Of a stretch of DNA of 64,000 nt, positions 21,497 through 32,123 are shown piece after piece. Each line of letters opens with the position of its first letter. Position 1 is the stretch's first letter. Below the pieces are notes generated by a model. That model saw only the letters and a program-made list of their open reading frames with translations. It was not told the origin of the DNA and searched no databases. The DNA is taken from contig OX442314.1 of NCBI GenBank assembly GCA_949358305.1, forward strand, positions 64,241,369 to 64,305,368. The letters are read 5' to 3'. This stretch comes from Strigamia acuminata. Lineage: Eukaryota > Arthropoda > Chilopoda > Geophilomorpha > Linotaeniidae. Position numbers and translations under genes: made by a program.

Positions 21497-21516
21497 CTGC
21501 AATGATGGAAACAAAA
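21497..21516 (-). promoter_or_regulatory. 3' splice acceptor before the Gypsy-D third ORF
   Basis: On minus TTTTGTTTCCATCATTGCAG ends exactly at the ATG of the third ORF. A pyrimidine-rich tract with CAG next to ATG suggests a spliced subgenomic RNA. The donor was not located. Confidence 0.6.
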
Positions 21517-22870
21517 TAATTAATGAAATCGCCAATAACACGGAGATAAATAGGGGGTGGGCTCGAGGAACGTCGCTGAAACGTGCGACCGCTCGTCGAG
21601 TCCTATTCCTGTTCATTGATTCGTCCTTGTCAGGAAGAAAAGAGTCTTCTTGGCACATCTGGTTCACGTCCAATGATAACCACGAGACGGAATCGAGCGT
21701 ATTAATCCGGAAATTTTTCTTCGGATTGCTTAATTTAAAATTAAACTGTAAATTTGTATTTAAACCAATAAATTCGCGAAATCGTTCGTGAAAATCTCCA
21801 ATAACAATTTTAGAACATGTAAACAAATGTTCTTGTCGTGAATTAACTTGTAAAGAAATAAATTTGTCTAATAATAACTCCAAAAATTCGGAGTTAAAGT
21901 CGAGTTAAAAAACGAATCTATAATAAATTAGTGTCATCGGGAAAAAATTCGCAAATAAAATAGCAAATAAAAATAGAAACAACGTTCTATAAATTCTTTC
22001 AAAATCCATCCAATAAATTATTCCCATTTCTGGAATATAAAAAGAAAGCTCGTTTCCTTTGTCTCGTTCGTGTCAATTGTCGTGAGTCATCTTCAAGGAG
22101 CGAGGCGACAGTTTGTCTGCTATCGCGTCCTTGAAGACAAATAATAGGAGAAAATACAATCGCTCTCGCGATCGTGGATATTAGTATAATAATTATACAC
22201 TATTTCGAACGCAGAGCGTTCATGTCAAGTATTAGTCAAGTGTATCTTTAATTCGACCGCACGGAGCTAAATCTCGTGCGGCGATGCCGACTACTACCTG
22301 ATCGGGTGGAACTACGTTTATGTCCGGGTCCCAATTCTCGTCATGATGCTGTATTTCAAGCATTTCCTCGTCCCCTCCTTCCTCATCCATCGTGAGGATT
22401 GCGCGTTCAGTCAGACCACGATTAAAAAACTTGAAAACTTCTCGTAAAATGGATCAAAAACTTGGTTAAAAATGCACTCGCTGTGTATCACGTGCGGACG
22501 ACGATCAGCTGATTTTAGCGGAAGTCCGGGTGAAAACGAGGCAATCGTGGTGGGTTCTGGGTAATTTTACTCCAGAACCAGGTGCTTATGACTGTGCGCA
22601 ACAGCCCGTGCGCATGTTACGTTACGGGGCTCCTTTGTTTCTACGCCCGTGCGCGATCGCTGCTACGGGGTCTTTTGCACGCGGTATCCGACCCGTGCCG
22701 ATAATTTTGCTACGGGTCCCGCGTTTCCACGCCATCTCGTGACGCGAATTCGACCGATATCCGCTTTGTTGGACTTAGCGAAATTTTCAGAGTCTCGGAT
22801 TTTGATGGCTAGCGCTGTCGATCGGTCAATTTTTTTGTTTTTCAGCGTCGCCATCGACTCGTAACGTTTT
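21517..22870 (-). other. Pol to third-ORF spacer of Gypsy-D with three hairpin units
   Basis: No convincing gene. Three units of the form CCCGT-N(14-15)-ACGGG lie at 22605-22628, 22646-22669 and 22692-22716, about 41-46 bases apart, and each could fold into a short stem-loop. The part near 21884-22260 is AT-rich and would form the end of the proposed intron. Confidence 0.55.
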
Positions 22871-25800
22871 CTACTCCTTTCCTACGACCTTTCCGTCTTT
22901 TATAAACGGATTACTTCCACGGGGCCGCAGGTGATGAGTCGAGACAGGTACGATATTTTTTGTTGTTTTTTGTGTCTGTACCTCCTCATTATTGTTTTCT
23001 TTTTTATCCGTGTTTTTTGTGTTTGTTTCAGGAGTTTCTCCTGTTTCCCCCCCGACCAAAATTGGATCCGGAACGGATTCAACTATCTCGTTTACCGGTG
23101 GTGAAGGGGCGTCGAAATACTCCTCGTTGTCACTTGGCGGTGCTTTTTCCGACTCGCCAGCGAACATATCGACGATTTGGCCGTCAGTTTTTGACTTGAC
23201 TTGGCCCTTGGCCCACATTTCTTGCGGGAATTCCGGAATGTACGGAGTTAACTCTCGTACCTGGATCGATTTGTGCTCGGTATTGTCCTCGAGCTTACGT
23301 AATTTATACGCGTTACCGCCATGCTTGCCGATGATCACATACGGACCGTCTCTTTTGTCGGCCAAGCTGGCGGTGATTCCTCTCGCTGCATTTGAGAGGA
23401 TGTGTGTGTCCTTCCACACTAAATCATTAATCTCGAAATTCACGAATTTTCCACCGCTTTTATCTTGTAAAATGCGGTCGCGCATGTTAAAAATGTGCGC
23501 CATCATGTGCTTGTACGTGTTGGAGATGGTTTGCTCCAATTTATACACGTACTCATGTGGTTTCTCGGGGTCCACCACATTTACTGACTCTGCCACTCGT
23601 GGGTCCCAAGGCACTCGTAGCTCCCGGGCGAAGTTGAGGTAGGCCGGAGAAAAATCTCTCGTCCTCGAGACTGTTGTTCGTATGCTGAACGCGATCTCCC
23701 TCAAGTATTCATCCCACCTATTGTGGATGTCAGTGAATATACTTAGTGCATATTTAATGTCCCTGTTGAGTCGCTCAACGGGATTTGTTCTGGGATTGTA
23801 GGTCGAAGTATGTGACGCCACAATCCCGAATTTCTCACAAAACTTACCCCAAATTTTCGAGATAAATTGGGGTCCGTTGTCGGATATCATTTTACGTGGA
23901 AATCCGTAACGTAACGCTACGTCGTAGATACATTCAACGATTTTTTCTGCTGAAGGTCTAGCGACGGCGTACAACTCGGGCCAACGAGTCGCCACGTCCA
24001 TTATAACGATAATGTACGCATTTTTATTTCCCGTAACGGGTTTTGGGCCCATCACATCGACACTTAACCAATCAAAAGGCGCGTAAGGCCCTAAGAAAAT
24101 AGTTTCGAATGGTGATTTACTCCTCGGCTTGCACGCTTGACATCGCTGACATTGGTGGACAAAAAGAGCAATATCTTTTTTCATCCCTGTCCAGTGAAAA
24201 AGCTGTGTAGCACGATAGAGTGTTCTGCTTACTCCCGCATGGCTCGCAAGCGGGTGCCCGTGTAACAACCACAGCACGCGACCGATTAAGGAAGCAGGTA
24301 TTACTACCTTTACTGCGGTGTCCGATTCACTCAAGTCATCTTGGTGATTTGGGTGATGTTTCACCAAAAGGCCGTCATCCAATAGGTAATCTATGGATTC
24401 GTGTGCATAACGACGCTTCTGCCTTCTGGTTAAGTTGGGCGGATATTTTCCTGTCAGTACGAATCTAGCTCTATCCTGACATTTCTTGTCTAATTTTTGT
24501 TGCACAATTATTTCCTCCCTTGTCGGGGGATTGCTTCGCATTTGCTTGCCGACATGAGTGTGGAAGGCGCTTAGAAGCGGGTCATTTATTCTCCGCTCTA
24601 GCTTAAATTCCTTCTTTGCATTTGGGTAATTGTCAGCAGCTGGTTGGTATAACCGCGTCCAGAATCCACAGAATTTTACATCTGCTGGAGACGCGGTGGG
24701 AATTTCATTTATTTTCCTTAAATCCCAACGGTGACAACTCGTCGGGCAGTAAATGATGCGGGAATCATCCTCGCCATCATCGTCAGCGTCGATAGGATCT
24801 GACACTGGTGCCCTTGATAGAGCGTCAGCCACGACGTTATATTTGCCGGGCTTGTATTGAATGGTCAAGTCGCATGCCATCAGTTCTAACTGCCATCTGG
24901 CTAGTCGACCGGCTGGCTCCTTTAATTTCATCAGCCATTGTAACGCTTGATGATCTGTGTGGACTACAAATTTGGTATATTCGAGATAATCTCTGAATTT
25001 CCTTATAGCCCACACAACTGCCAAACACTCCAACTCTGTGGCGTTGTAATTTTTTTCAGCGCCTTGGAGTTTGCGACTTATAAACATGCACGGCAGGTCT
25101 TGTTCGACTCCGTCGCGCACGTGTGTTTGGAGCAACGCCGCTCCTAACCCAACTCTGCTGGCGTCCGTATGTAATATGAACGGCCGGTTTAAGTCGGGTA
25201 GAGGCATTACGCCGACTTCCGTCAGCATCCTCTTTATCGCATTAAATGCGATGTTGCACTCATTTGACCATACAAATTCGTTTTCATTCTTCAGGAGGTC
25301 GGTAACTGGGGCTGCCACTTCAGCTAGACCCGGTAGCAACCTGCCGAAGAAGTTTATCATTCCCATAAACCGTTGGACACCTTTAACGTCCTCGGGTGGT
25401 GGGAAACGATTAATCGCATCGATTTTTTCGGGGCCAATAGCTAAACCGTTGACTCCAATGCGATAACCCAGGAAGGCAAGCTCCTTTCGGCAGAACTTGC
25501 TCTTGCCCGGATGAACGTGTAACCCAGCTTTCGCCAGCCGGGTGAGCACTTGGTCGATGTGCTCAATGTGCTCTTCGAATGTTTTAGAGGCAATAACTAT
25601 GTCATCTAGGTATGCCCACACGAACTGATGCAGGATATCACCCAATACGCTTTCGATTAGTCTCTGAAAGGTACTGGGAGCATTCACTAAACCAAACGGC
25701 ATGACGTTGAACATCAACCGTCCAATTGGCGAGTAAAATGCTGTTTTTAGCTTATCCTCTGGCCTCATCTCAACTTGCCAGTATCCCTTCGACAGATCCA

Positions 25801-26941
25801 TCGTCGTAACCCAAGAAAAGGGGCTAAGCTCTCTCAAAATGGATTCGATAGACGGCATCTGTATGGGATCTATCTCTGTCACCGCGTTTAATGGGCGGTA
25901 ATCAATGCATAGGCGTGGGTCCGAGCCCGGGCGCATCACGAGCACAACTCGCGTCGCGTATTCTCCCTGGGCCTCGGAGACAATGCCACTGTCTAGCATT
26001 TCTTGGCACATTTTTTGCACTATTTCACGTTTTTGCGGATTCATTCCCTTATACGCAACTCGTATAGGTTTATTATCCGTCAATTTAATCTCGTGAATAG
26101 CCCTATTCGTTCGGCCCGGTTTTTTCGACAGGATCCCCTCATATTTAAGTAGGACCCTTCGTAGGGCTGCCGCTTCGTTTAATTCTAAAGCGGCGTCGGC
26201 GACAAGCGTTTCCACTACATTGTCCCGTTGCAATTCTGCTACGAATGCTTTAAAATTGTAGTCTTGAACGAATTTCTTTAGGCCTTTCTCCCACTGTGTC
26301 TTGTCGGCCGCTTCTTTGATAAGAGCTGGTGGCACGACAATTGCGGGTCTTTCTCTATCATTTCTGATATAATTCCAAGATTTCGTTATTGGATTTGGTT
26401 GTATTTCCATTGACGCCATGAGGTCTAAGCCCAACAGAAAAATTCTGTCGCACGTGGGCAGGACCAGGAAAGGGTGCTGTTCTACCCCTCCGAGCCACTC
26501 CATGGTCAATAATATAACTCCTTTTGGACGCGCCATTCCGTTGGCGGTTTTTAGACGTACATTTTTATTAACGCCTTTTATCTTATCGGTGAGACCCAAT
26601 GATGCTACTATGTCTTCGGAAACGAACGAGCGATCTGCTCCCGAGTCTAGCAGTCCCATAATTTTTTCGCGTTCTATTGTCATGGGCAGCATACATAGGC
26701 GGCTGGTATATTCGACCGCCACGTTGCACATGAAAACACGAAATTCTTCTGTGTCTTCGACTACTTGAGGTAATTCTTCAAGCAGTAGGTTTGGTTCTTC
26801 CGCCTCAGCCTCAGCGTTTGCGGTAATTACCTGCAAAGCGTTGTTGGCCCTGTCTTGGATCTGGGCGTTAGCTATGTCACTACCCATTTCTTTGACTGGT
26901 GGCGGTTTATCGAACCCTTTGTTAAACCCCTTCTTCTTCAT
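22871..26941 (-). CDS. pol: Pol polyprotein of Gypsy-D (PR-RT-RH-IN), 1356 aa
   Basis: Starts at an ATG (MKKKGFNKGF) 23 bases after the gag stop and in a different frame, so it needs frameshifting or reinitiation. Protease has LLDSGADRSF at about 97-106. RT has LCIDYRPLNAVTE and YLDDIVIASKT near 445. RNase H has HTDASRVGLGAALL near 590. Integrase has the HHCC finger (HGHPLASHAG to CQRCQAC) near 890-935, then LSVDVMGP near 963, SDNGPQFISK near 1020 and NPVERLNRDIK near 1055. A GPY-type KRDGPYVIIG follows near 1200. The C-terminal tail is acidic. The whole frame is open and all catalytic residues are present. It is only distantly related to Gypsy-1 and Gypsy-E. Confidence 0.95.
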   Translation of the reverse strand: MKKKGFNKGFDKPPPVKEMGSDIANAQIQDRANNALQVITANAEAEAEEPNLLLEELPQVVEDTEEFRVFMCNVAVEYTSRLCMLPMTIEREKIMGLLDSGADRSFVSEDIVASLGLTDKIKGVNKNVRLKTANGMARPKGVILLTMEWLGGVEQHPFLVLPTCDRIFLLGLDLMASMEIQPNPITKSWNYIRNDRERPAIVVPPALIKEAADKTQWEKGLKKFVQDYNFKAFVAELQRDNVVETLVADAALELNEAAALRRVLLKYEGILSKKPGRTNRAIHEIKLTDNKPIRVAYKGMNPQKREIVQKMCQEMLDSGIVSEAQGEYATRVVLVMRPGSDPRLCIDYRPLNAVTEIDPIQMPSIESILRELSPFSWVTTMDLSKGYWQVEMRPEDKLKTAFYSPIGRLMFNVMPFGLVNAPSTFQRLIESVLGDILHQFVWAYLDDIVIASKTFEEHIEHIDQVLTRLAKAGLHVHPGKSKFCRKELAFLGYRIGVNGLAIGPEKIDAINRFPPPEDVKGVQRFMGMINFFGRLLPGLAEVAAPVTDLLKNENEFVWSNECNIAFNAIKRMLTEVGVMPLPDLNRPFILHTDASRVGLGAALLQTHVRDGVEQDLPCMFISRKLQGAEKNYNATELECLAVVWAIRKFRDYLEYTKFVVHTDHQALQWLMKLKEPAGRLARWQLELMACDLTIQYKPGKYNVVADALSRAPVSDPIDADDDGEDDSRIIYCPTSCHRWDLRKINEIPTASPADVKFCGFWTRLYQPAADNYPNAKKEFKLERRINDPLLSAFHTHVGKQMRSNPPTREEIIVQQKLDKKCQDRARFVLTGKYPPNLTRRQKRRYAHESIDYLLDDGLLVKHHPNHQDDLSESDTAVKVVIPASLIGRVLWLLHGHPLASHAGVSRTLYRATQLFHWTGMKKDIALFVHQCQRCQACKPRSKSPFETIFLGPYAPFDWLSVDVMGPKPVTGNKNAYIIVIMDVATRWPELYAVARPSAEKIVECIYDVALRYGFPRKMISDNGPQFISKIWGKFCEKFGIVASHTSTYNPRTNPVERLNRDIKYALSIFTDIHNRWDEYLREIAFSIRTTVSRTRDFSPAYLNFARELRVPWDPRVAESVNVVDPEKPHEYVYKLEQTISNTYKHMMAHIFNMRDRILQDKSGGKFVNFEINDLVWKDTHILSNAARGITASLADKRDGPYVIIGKHGGNAYKLRKLEDNTEHKSIQVRELTPYIPEFPQEMWAKGQVKSKTDGQIVDMFAGESEKAPPSDNEEYFDAPSPPVNEIVESVPDPILVGGETGETPETNTKNTDKKENNNEEVQTQKTTKNIVPVSTHHLRPRGSNPFIKDGKVVGKE

Positions 26942-26964
26942 GAATGGCGCAGACGGTCGAGAAG

Positions 26965-29900
26965 TTATTTCTTCGCCGCCTGCGCTGACTCGTTTTTTGA
27001 CTCGTTTTTTGCCATGGCGAGTTTAATCTCTGCCATCTGCTTCATTATCGCGTCAAACTTAGCGTCTTCTTTCGCTGTTCTTGGGCACTCATTGGAATAG
27101 TGACCCGGTTGGTTACACTTAAAACAACGAATATTTGATTTGTCTCTTGGGGCTTCAATCGATTTCTTTTTTTCAGGGTCTACTTTCGACGGTGGCGTGT
27201 AATTTTTTCGAAAATACTTCGGAATTCGGCCGGCATTTGGTTTTAACCTGGCGCGAAATTCTTCTACCGCTCTATCTCGATGGATGAGATGTACTAGCGG
27301 TCCTTCCTCATCGCAACCCGTTGATAAGGTATCGCGATAGCTTCGTATTTCTTCGTCCGTCGAATAATCGTCTTTTTCTTCTTTTTCGTCTGATTTTCCG
27401 ACATTTTGTTCGGCTTCCTCCCCCTCCTTGACCTCCTCCAGTGTCGCTTGCATGGCTGACGCTGTCGGTGCCTTTTTAGGGGCGGCCAATGGGTTGGAAG
27501 GCAGCGTGGATGTCAGTTTATTTTTTATTTGTAAACCAACGCTAGCTTCTGCCAGCTCCATTATACCGCTAAGATATTCAGTAGGGCGCATGATTTTGTC
27601 TGTCGCCCCATATCTTTCCGCACTCAACTTGAGACGTTTAGCGGTTGCTGCTTTCTCCGCTTCTGGTAAAGCGGAATAATATCTCTTCTCGATATCTATC
27701 GTGTTCTCGAACAGGAAGGCGCTCATTTCTTCGTAGCTGCCTCCTGTCGGTGCCCTTTCTTCAAGTAGCACCCGTTGCGAGTATTCCGACAAACCGCCGA
27801 GAAAGAAAAGGTTGAATCCCGTGGCATGAAATTCCATCGGGGCCTTTTCGAACAACAATCTGGCGCGAATGTCGTAATCCATTATGGTTTCACCAGGCAT
27901 CTGGCGAAGACCTCGCATCTTTCGGCTCACCTCTTCGGGTGTCTCGCCGTAGCGCAGGTCGAATCTCATTAAAAAGTCGTCCCAATTGACGCCTTTCAAT
28001 CCTTGGTACCACTCACGTGCCGAGCCTGTCATTAGCTCGACAATACCGTGGGTGAGCATGTCTCCTACGGTGGCTTTAGTGGCAGTCTTAATCCGAATTA
28101 CTTCGTCAAGGAAGCGATCTCCCGCTTTCCATGACCCGTCGAAACGGTTCTGAATATAAAATTGCCACCTAATATTCCCGGTAACACTCATGGTGTCACG
28201 TCGGGAGACAGCGTATTTTTTCTTTACGCGGTCACCAGTGTTACGATTACGATCATTTCGTTTGCTCAGATCGATTCCTTCGGCTTTTAACGAGCCAAGC
28301 AGGGCTCTTCCAAGCTCTCCCATCGTATACTGCCGACCCGTCGAATCGGTAAACGCGCTTTGTCGGGGAAGGTCCTGAAACTCCTCCCGTCGGTGGTCGC
28401 TATTTTCCGATCGACGTCGTTTCTCTCTATCGCGCGGAGAGTTGGATCTCTTCCGGCGATTACTTGACTTATCATTTCGTCTGTCGTCGTTGGACGAGGG
28501 GTCGGAGCTGGGGTCGGGAGACGGTGAGCGGCGTGGCGGGTTGCGCCGTGAAGAGTTTGACTCTTTCCGGCCCCTACGACGGTCGTCACGTTCCCTTTCC
28601 CTGCGTTCATCGCGTTCTCTTTCCCTTCGTCTTTCTCCGGAACCTCTCTCCGAATCGTGATGACTGGGTGCATTCGACTCCAGTTCATCCGACGACGAAT
28701 CACTGTTTCCGTAGTGATACTGTTGCTGTCCTCTTTCGCGTTGACGTTCCTCTCGTGACGATGTGCGGTCTTCGGAAGGTTTTCTCGAAGGTCCGTCGTC
28801 TTTGAGGATGGGTACCGGCTGTTGCCAGTCGTTACCCCGCGGGTCGTCGCGTTGTCGGCTCGTGTGAGTCTGTTCTTCGTTACGACGCGCGTTGTTCGCA
28901 TTTATTAATCGGTTGATAGCGTTGTTAGTGTTATCGTCTAACGCCATCATGCGAGGTCGAACGCGTTGTTCGGTCGAGACTTCCCGTTTGCGTGGAGTGA
29001 CTGGCACTTCCTTTTTTCGCTCGGGTTTGGGGCTGACCTTCGGCGTGCGCTTCGGGTCGCCTTCTACGCTCTCGTCGGACAATTCGGACGAGCTAACTTC
29101 TGGCTTGCGAACGGATTTTGGTTTGTCTCGTTGCAGCCTAGTCATGAAAGCTTGTTCAGCTTCTTGTTGAGAACGGAATGCATAACGATGTGCATGTAAG
29201 GCTCGATCAACTATTTCGACTTCTTCTGGAGTAGTCGGAACGCGCTGGGATTTGCCGTACTCGAGAGCTCGCGCTTCTCTTTCCGCCAGCTTCCGCTTTC
29301 TCTCGCGGATGGCTTGTCGGGCCTCATTCTCGGCATCCGCTTCGAATTGAGCGGAGTCTACCATTTGTTGAGCGTATGCGCCTTCAACAACGGTGATTTC
29401 CGGGGATAACCTGTGCGCTCTTAAAGCTGCACGTACGATTTGTAATGTTTCGTACACAGTTATTTTTCCCGTTGGCAGAGTGTATCGTACACCTTCTGCC
29501 TGTGCCAACTGCATCGTGTCAACCAATGTGGCCGAGACGCTGTAAGGCTGGCTCGGAACACGCTCAGTTTTTGACGCATTGGACTTGTGTCCTTCGGACC
29601 TGACCGAAGCTGGGCGGCTTTGCGTAATTGGCGTGTTTAGTGCCGAATTAGCTGTCGTGTTTGAGGCCGTCTTTTGTATCGGAGACGCCGCTTTCGGACT
29701 GCCCACCTCGGTGTCGTGCGTTAGACGAGGCGATGGGTTACGGGATAAAACCTCGTTTCCGCTCGTCTCGCCGTCACGGTTAGAACGCGGCAGTTTGGAG
29801 TGAGATTGCTCTTCACCCCGCTCTGTCTCGTCCAATCGCTGCCTCGTCTCGGAACGAGACGGGTGCGATGCCTCTGATGCGCTTCTGCGATCGGGTTTAG

Positions 29901-30045
29901 GCTTGCGCCGTTTTTGCCTCGCTTCGTGCGCTGAGGCTTTGGGTAAGGGACCTCCAGATCGCAAGTGATAGTCGGCGCCTTTACGACTGCCGGCTCTCTT
30001 GTTCGCGTCGGAGTCGGAATCCGTTACTCGGATATTGTCTGCCAT
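26965..30045 (-). CDS. gag: Gag of Gypsy-D, 1026 aa
   Basis: I chose the ATG at 30045 (AAAATGGCAGAC, MADNIRVTDSD); the frame extends a few codons upstream without an ATG. The product is long for a gypsy Gag. The first 600 residues are low complexity and charged, with many Arg, Ser, Glu and Asp repeats (for example RRRERERDERRERERDDRR). The retrotransposon gag domain follows at about 625-790 (WQFYIQNRFDGSW, GSAREWYQGLKG, MRFDLRYG). A CCHC knuckle, CFKCNQPGHYSNEC, lies near 970-985 for RNA binding. The frame is intact. Confidence 0.92.
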   Translation of the reverse strand: MADNIRVTDSDSDANKRAGSRKGADYHLRSGGPLPKASAHEARQKRRKPKPDRRSASEASHPSRSETRQRLDETERGEEQSHSKLPRSNRDGETSGNEVLSRNPSPRLTHDTEVGSPKAASPIQKTASNTTANSALNTPITQSRPASVRSEGHKSNASKTERVPSQPYSVSATLVDTMQLAQAEGVRYTLPTGKITVYETLQIVRAALRAHRLSPEITVVEGAYAQQMVDSAQFEADAENEARQAIRERKRKLAEREARALEYGKSQRVPTTPEEVEIVDRALHAHRYAFRSQQEAEQAFMTRLQRDKPKSVRKPEVSSSELSDESVEGDPKRTPKVSPKPERKKEVPVTPRKREVSTEQRVRPRMMALDDNTNNAINRLINANNARRNEEQTHTSRQRDDPRGNDWQQPVPILKDDGPSRKPSEDRTSSREERQRERGQQQYHYGNSDSSSDELESNAPSHHDSERGSGERRRERERDERRERERDDRRRGRKESNSSRRNPPRRSPSPDPSSDPSSNDDRRNDKSSNRRKRSNSPRDREKRRRSENSDHRREEFQDLPRQSAFTDSTGRQYTMGELGRALLGSLKAEGIDLSKRNDRNRNTGDRVKKKYAVSRRDTMSVTGNIRWQFYIQNRFDGSWKAGDRFLDEVIRIKTATKATVGDMLTHGIVELMTGSAREWYQGLKGVNWDDFLMRFDLRYGETPEEVSRKMRGLRQMPGETIMDYDIRARLLFEKAPMEFHATGFNLFFLGGLSEYSQRVLLEERAPTGGSYEEMSAFLFENTIDIEKRYYSALPEAEKAATAKRLKLSAERYGATDKIMRPTEYLSGIMELAEASVGLQIKNKLTSTLPSNPLAAPKKAPTASAMQATLEEVKEGEEAEQNVGKSDEKEEKDDYSTDEEIRSYRDTLSTGCDEEGPLVHLIHRDRAVEEFRARLKPNAGRIPKYFRKNYTPPSKVDPEKKKSIEAPRDKSNIRCFKCNQPGHYSNECPRTAKEDAKFDAIMKQMAEIKLAMAKNESKNESAQAAKK

Positions 30046-30093
30046 TTTTGGGTATGAAAATGATCTCAAGTTCTATTCGAGTCGTTTAAATCG

Positions 30094-30111
30094 ATCCCGG
30101 ACAGGCCCCCA
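30094..30111 (-). other. Primer binding site of Gypsy-D
   Basis: On minus TGGGGGCCTGTCCGGGAT lies two bases after the LTR end. From memory, 16 of 18 bases match the complement of the 3' end of tRNA-Pro. Confidence 0.65.
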
Positions 30112-30113
30112 CG

Positions 30114-31108
30114 TGTCGCGCTCAACTCGGTCTGTCGCTGATACGTGGTATGAGTCACTCTCTGATCTCGCAATACCGCTTTACTCAAGCGGTTACCCAA
30201 ATAATGTAACACGGCAAGACAATGTAAAAGGTAAATATAATAAATGTATTTATTATACGGGAATATACAGTTAAAAGGGAATAAAATATGTAAGGGAATA
30301 AAAGGTAAAAGGAAAGGGGTGTGAAGTTGGCGGGAAACTGGTCGAGGTCGTCCTTTGTCGCTGTGGATCCAAGATGGCGTCCGCGTGGCAACGTGGTGTC
30401 GTCTTGGGCCGGCGTGGCAATGAATGGCGTCCTCGTCTCACGTTTCTCGTTCGGTCCTTCGGGCTCACGCTGGTCGGGCGCGAGTGAATGCCTGAAAGGT
30501 CTTACTTCTGGTCTGTTGTCTAGGTTTAGGGTTTTTTGTAGGTGTCCGGCGATCACACAGCGGCGGACGCTTGGTGGTTCCCGGCGATACACACAGCGGC
30601 GGGAACGCTCGTCGTGGTTACTGCAATTTAGGCTTGTGCGACCGTTTGTCTGCACAACTCGCTAAATTGGAGTAGGTTTACTATTTCTAGCTGGCTTGCT
30701 AAAATAGTGTGGTAATCTTGTTTCGCAGGTTACTCTGCGGAGGTTAACACAAATCAATCGTACTCACGTTGAAAGTCCCTTGTCCTAGGTCACTCCTGAA
30801 GTCTTTGTACTTAGGCTTGATCGTTTTAGGACGTTTGGCTTTTACGTGTATCTTGGTTGATTTTTGTGTTGGTTCTGCCCGCTCAGTGCAAGGCGAATTC
30901 CTTTGCACAAAGCGGGGGGTGACAGGTGACTAAAGCCACCCAATAGTGGAGAAGACGAATCTCCCCCACTCCCCCAGGGCAGACGCCCGTCCATTGACTG
31001 GATGTCAATGCTCTGAGGGAAGGGAGGCGCGCGTGCGACTCCCCTTCTTTACCCGTATGTAGGCCACGAGAGAAACTCTTCGTGCCCCACCCCAGTCGGG
31101 TCACCACA
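30114..31108 (-). repeat. 5' LTR of Gypsy-D
   Basis: 995 bp, same length and apparently the same sequence as 17595-18589. Target copy ACCT follows at 31109-31112. Confidence 0.93.
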
Positions 31109-31112
31109 ACCT

Positions 31113-32123
31113 TATTCTGTGTTTTACAATAAGAAATTGTCCCTTCGCCATGTCAAGTGCATTGGCTCATTGACTTATGTCCATATCCCATCTCAGACTC
31201 GGGGTGGGAAATTACAAGACAGGGCATGGGCTGGGGCATTAATTGGATATGCCGCTTCTACACGCGGCTACAGAATTTGGGATCCAAATAAAAATCAGGT
31301 GTTTTTGTCTAAACACGTCAAAATTTTTGAAAACAATTTCTGGTTTGAATTGGGGACGGTTACGTCGCCTGAATTGGAGAATGACTTTGATACTTCGAGT
31401 TCGGACTCGTTCAATGGGTCATTTTCTGACGACGACAGTGTTGTCGGTGACCCAATTCCGGCGGAAATCCCGGAACCCCCTCCTGCGATACAGGAGGTTC
31501 CACAACCTGCTCCGCAGCAGAAAGTGAAACCCGCATTGCCCACGACCCCAAAGCCTACTCTGAGACCTGAATTGAGGCCAGTCGCTAAACAGGCAGCTCA
31601 GCAACCCCCACTCATGCCCGTTGAGGGGAACCCCATTCTTGGGGACGGGGATACAGGGGATGAGCCTGTTGAAGAAATTGGTGGGGCGAAGGGGGATGAT
31701 GGGAATTACTTCAACATCTATCCTGACAATGATGGGGAACCTGAAATTCCTCCTGGGATTCATACACGGCGTGGATCACGATCAAGGAAAAAGCAAGGGA
31801 ACGTGATGTTACATCCGGAACTACTGCCGTTAAACATGGCGGAATGGGAACGACGCGCATCCGTCCGTAAAGACGGAGCGACGGCGGGACAAATAGATGT
31901 TGTTTACATCACGCCCTTAAAGGATAAGATAAGAAGTCGAGTTGACATCGCACGGTGGTGCGATGAAGAAGGGTACGCATATGATGCGACCTTATTTGAC
32001 TTTAAGACATTAGAGGGGGACGGTGAACCGTTAGGGTTTGCAGGTTTCTGTGCCGTCGAGCCAGAAACCTACGAAGAAGCCATGTACCACATCAAGCGTC
32101 CTGATTGGATAAAAGCCATGTGA
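31113..32123 (+). pseudogene. pol: Copia-C pol: integrase end and linker, ending at an in-frame TGA
   Basis: Resumes the Copia-C frame after Gypsy-D with SVFYNKKLSLRHVKCIGS, then a Pro/Glu-rich linker and the segment AEWERRASVRKDGATAGQ that precedes RT. It stops at TGA 32121-32123. Copia-A has Arg (MREEIDVFDER) where Copia-C has the stop, and the frame continues unchanged after it, so this is a point nonsense mutation. Confidence 0.9.

Larger units (their letters stand above)
17595..31108 (-). mobile_element. Gypsy-D: young Ty3/gypsy element with a large third ORF
   Basis: Both 995 bp LTRs (17595-18589, 30114-31108) appear identical over the stretches I compared, and ACCT flanks both ends (17591-17594, 31109-31112). 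On minus the order is LTR, primer site, gag (30045-26965), pol (26941-22871), spacer, third ORF (21496-18629), polypurine tract, LTR. All three ORFs are open. The element is visibly richer in GC than its neighbours. It is the best candidate in the window for recent activity. Confidence 0.95.

Noticed and set aside
21497-21559. Hydrophobic segment before the Gypsy-D third ORF, read as an envelope signal or membrane anchor
   Set aside because: It is the translation of the pyrimidine tract of a splice acceptor, and no other envelope feature is present.
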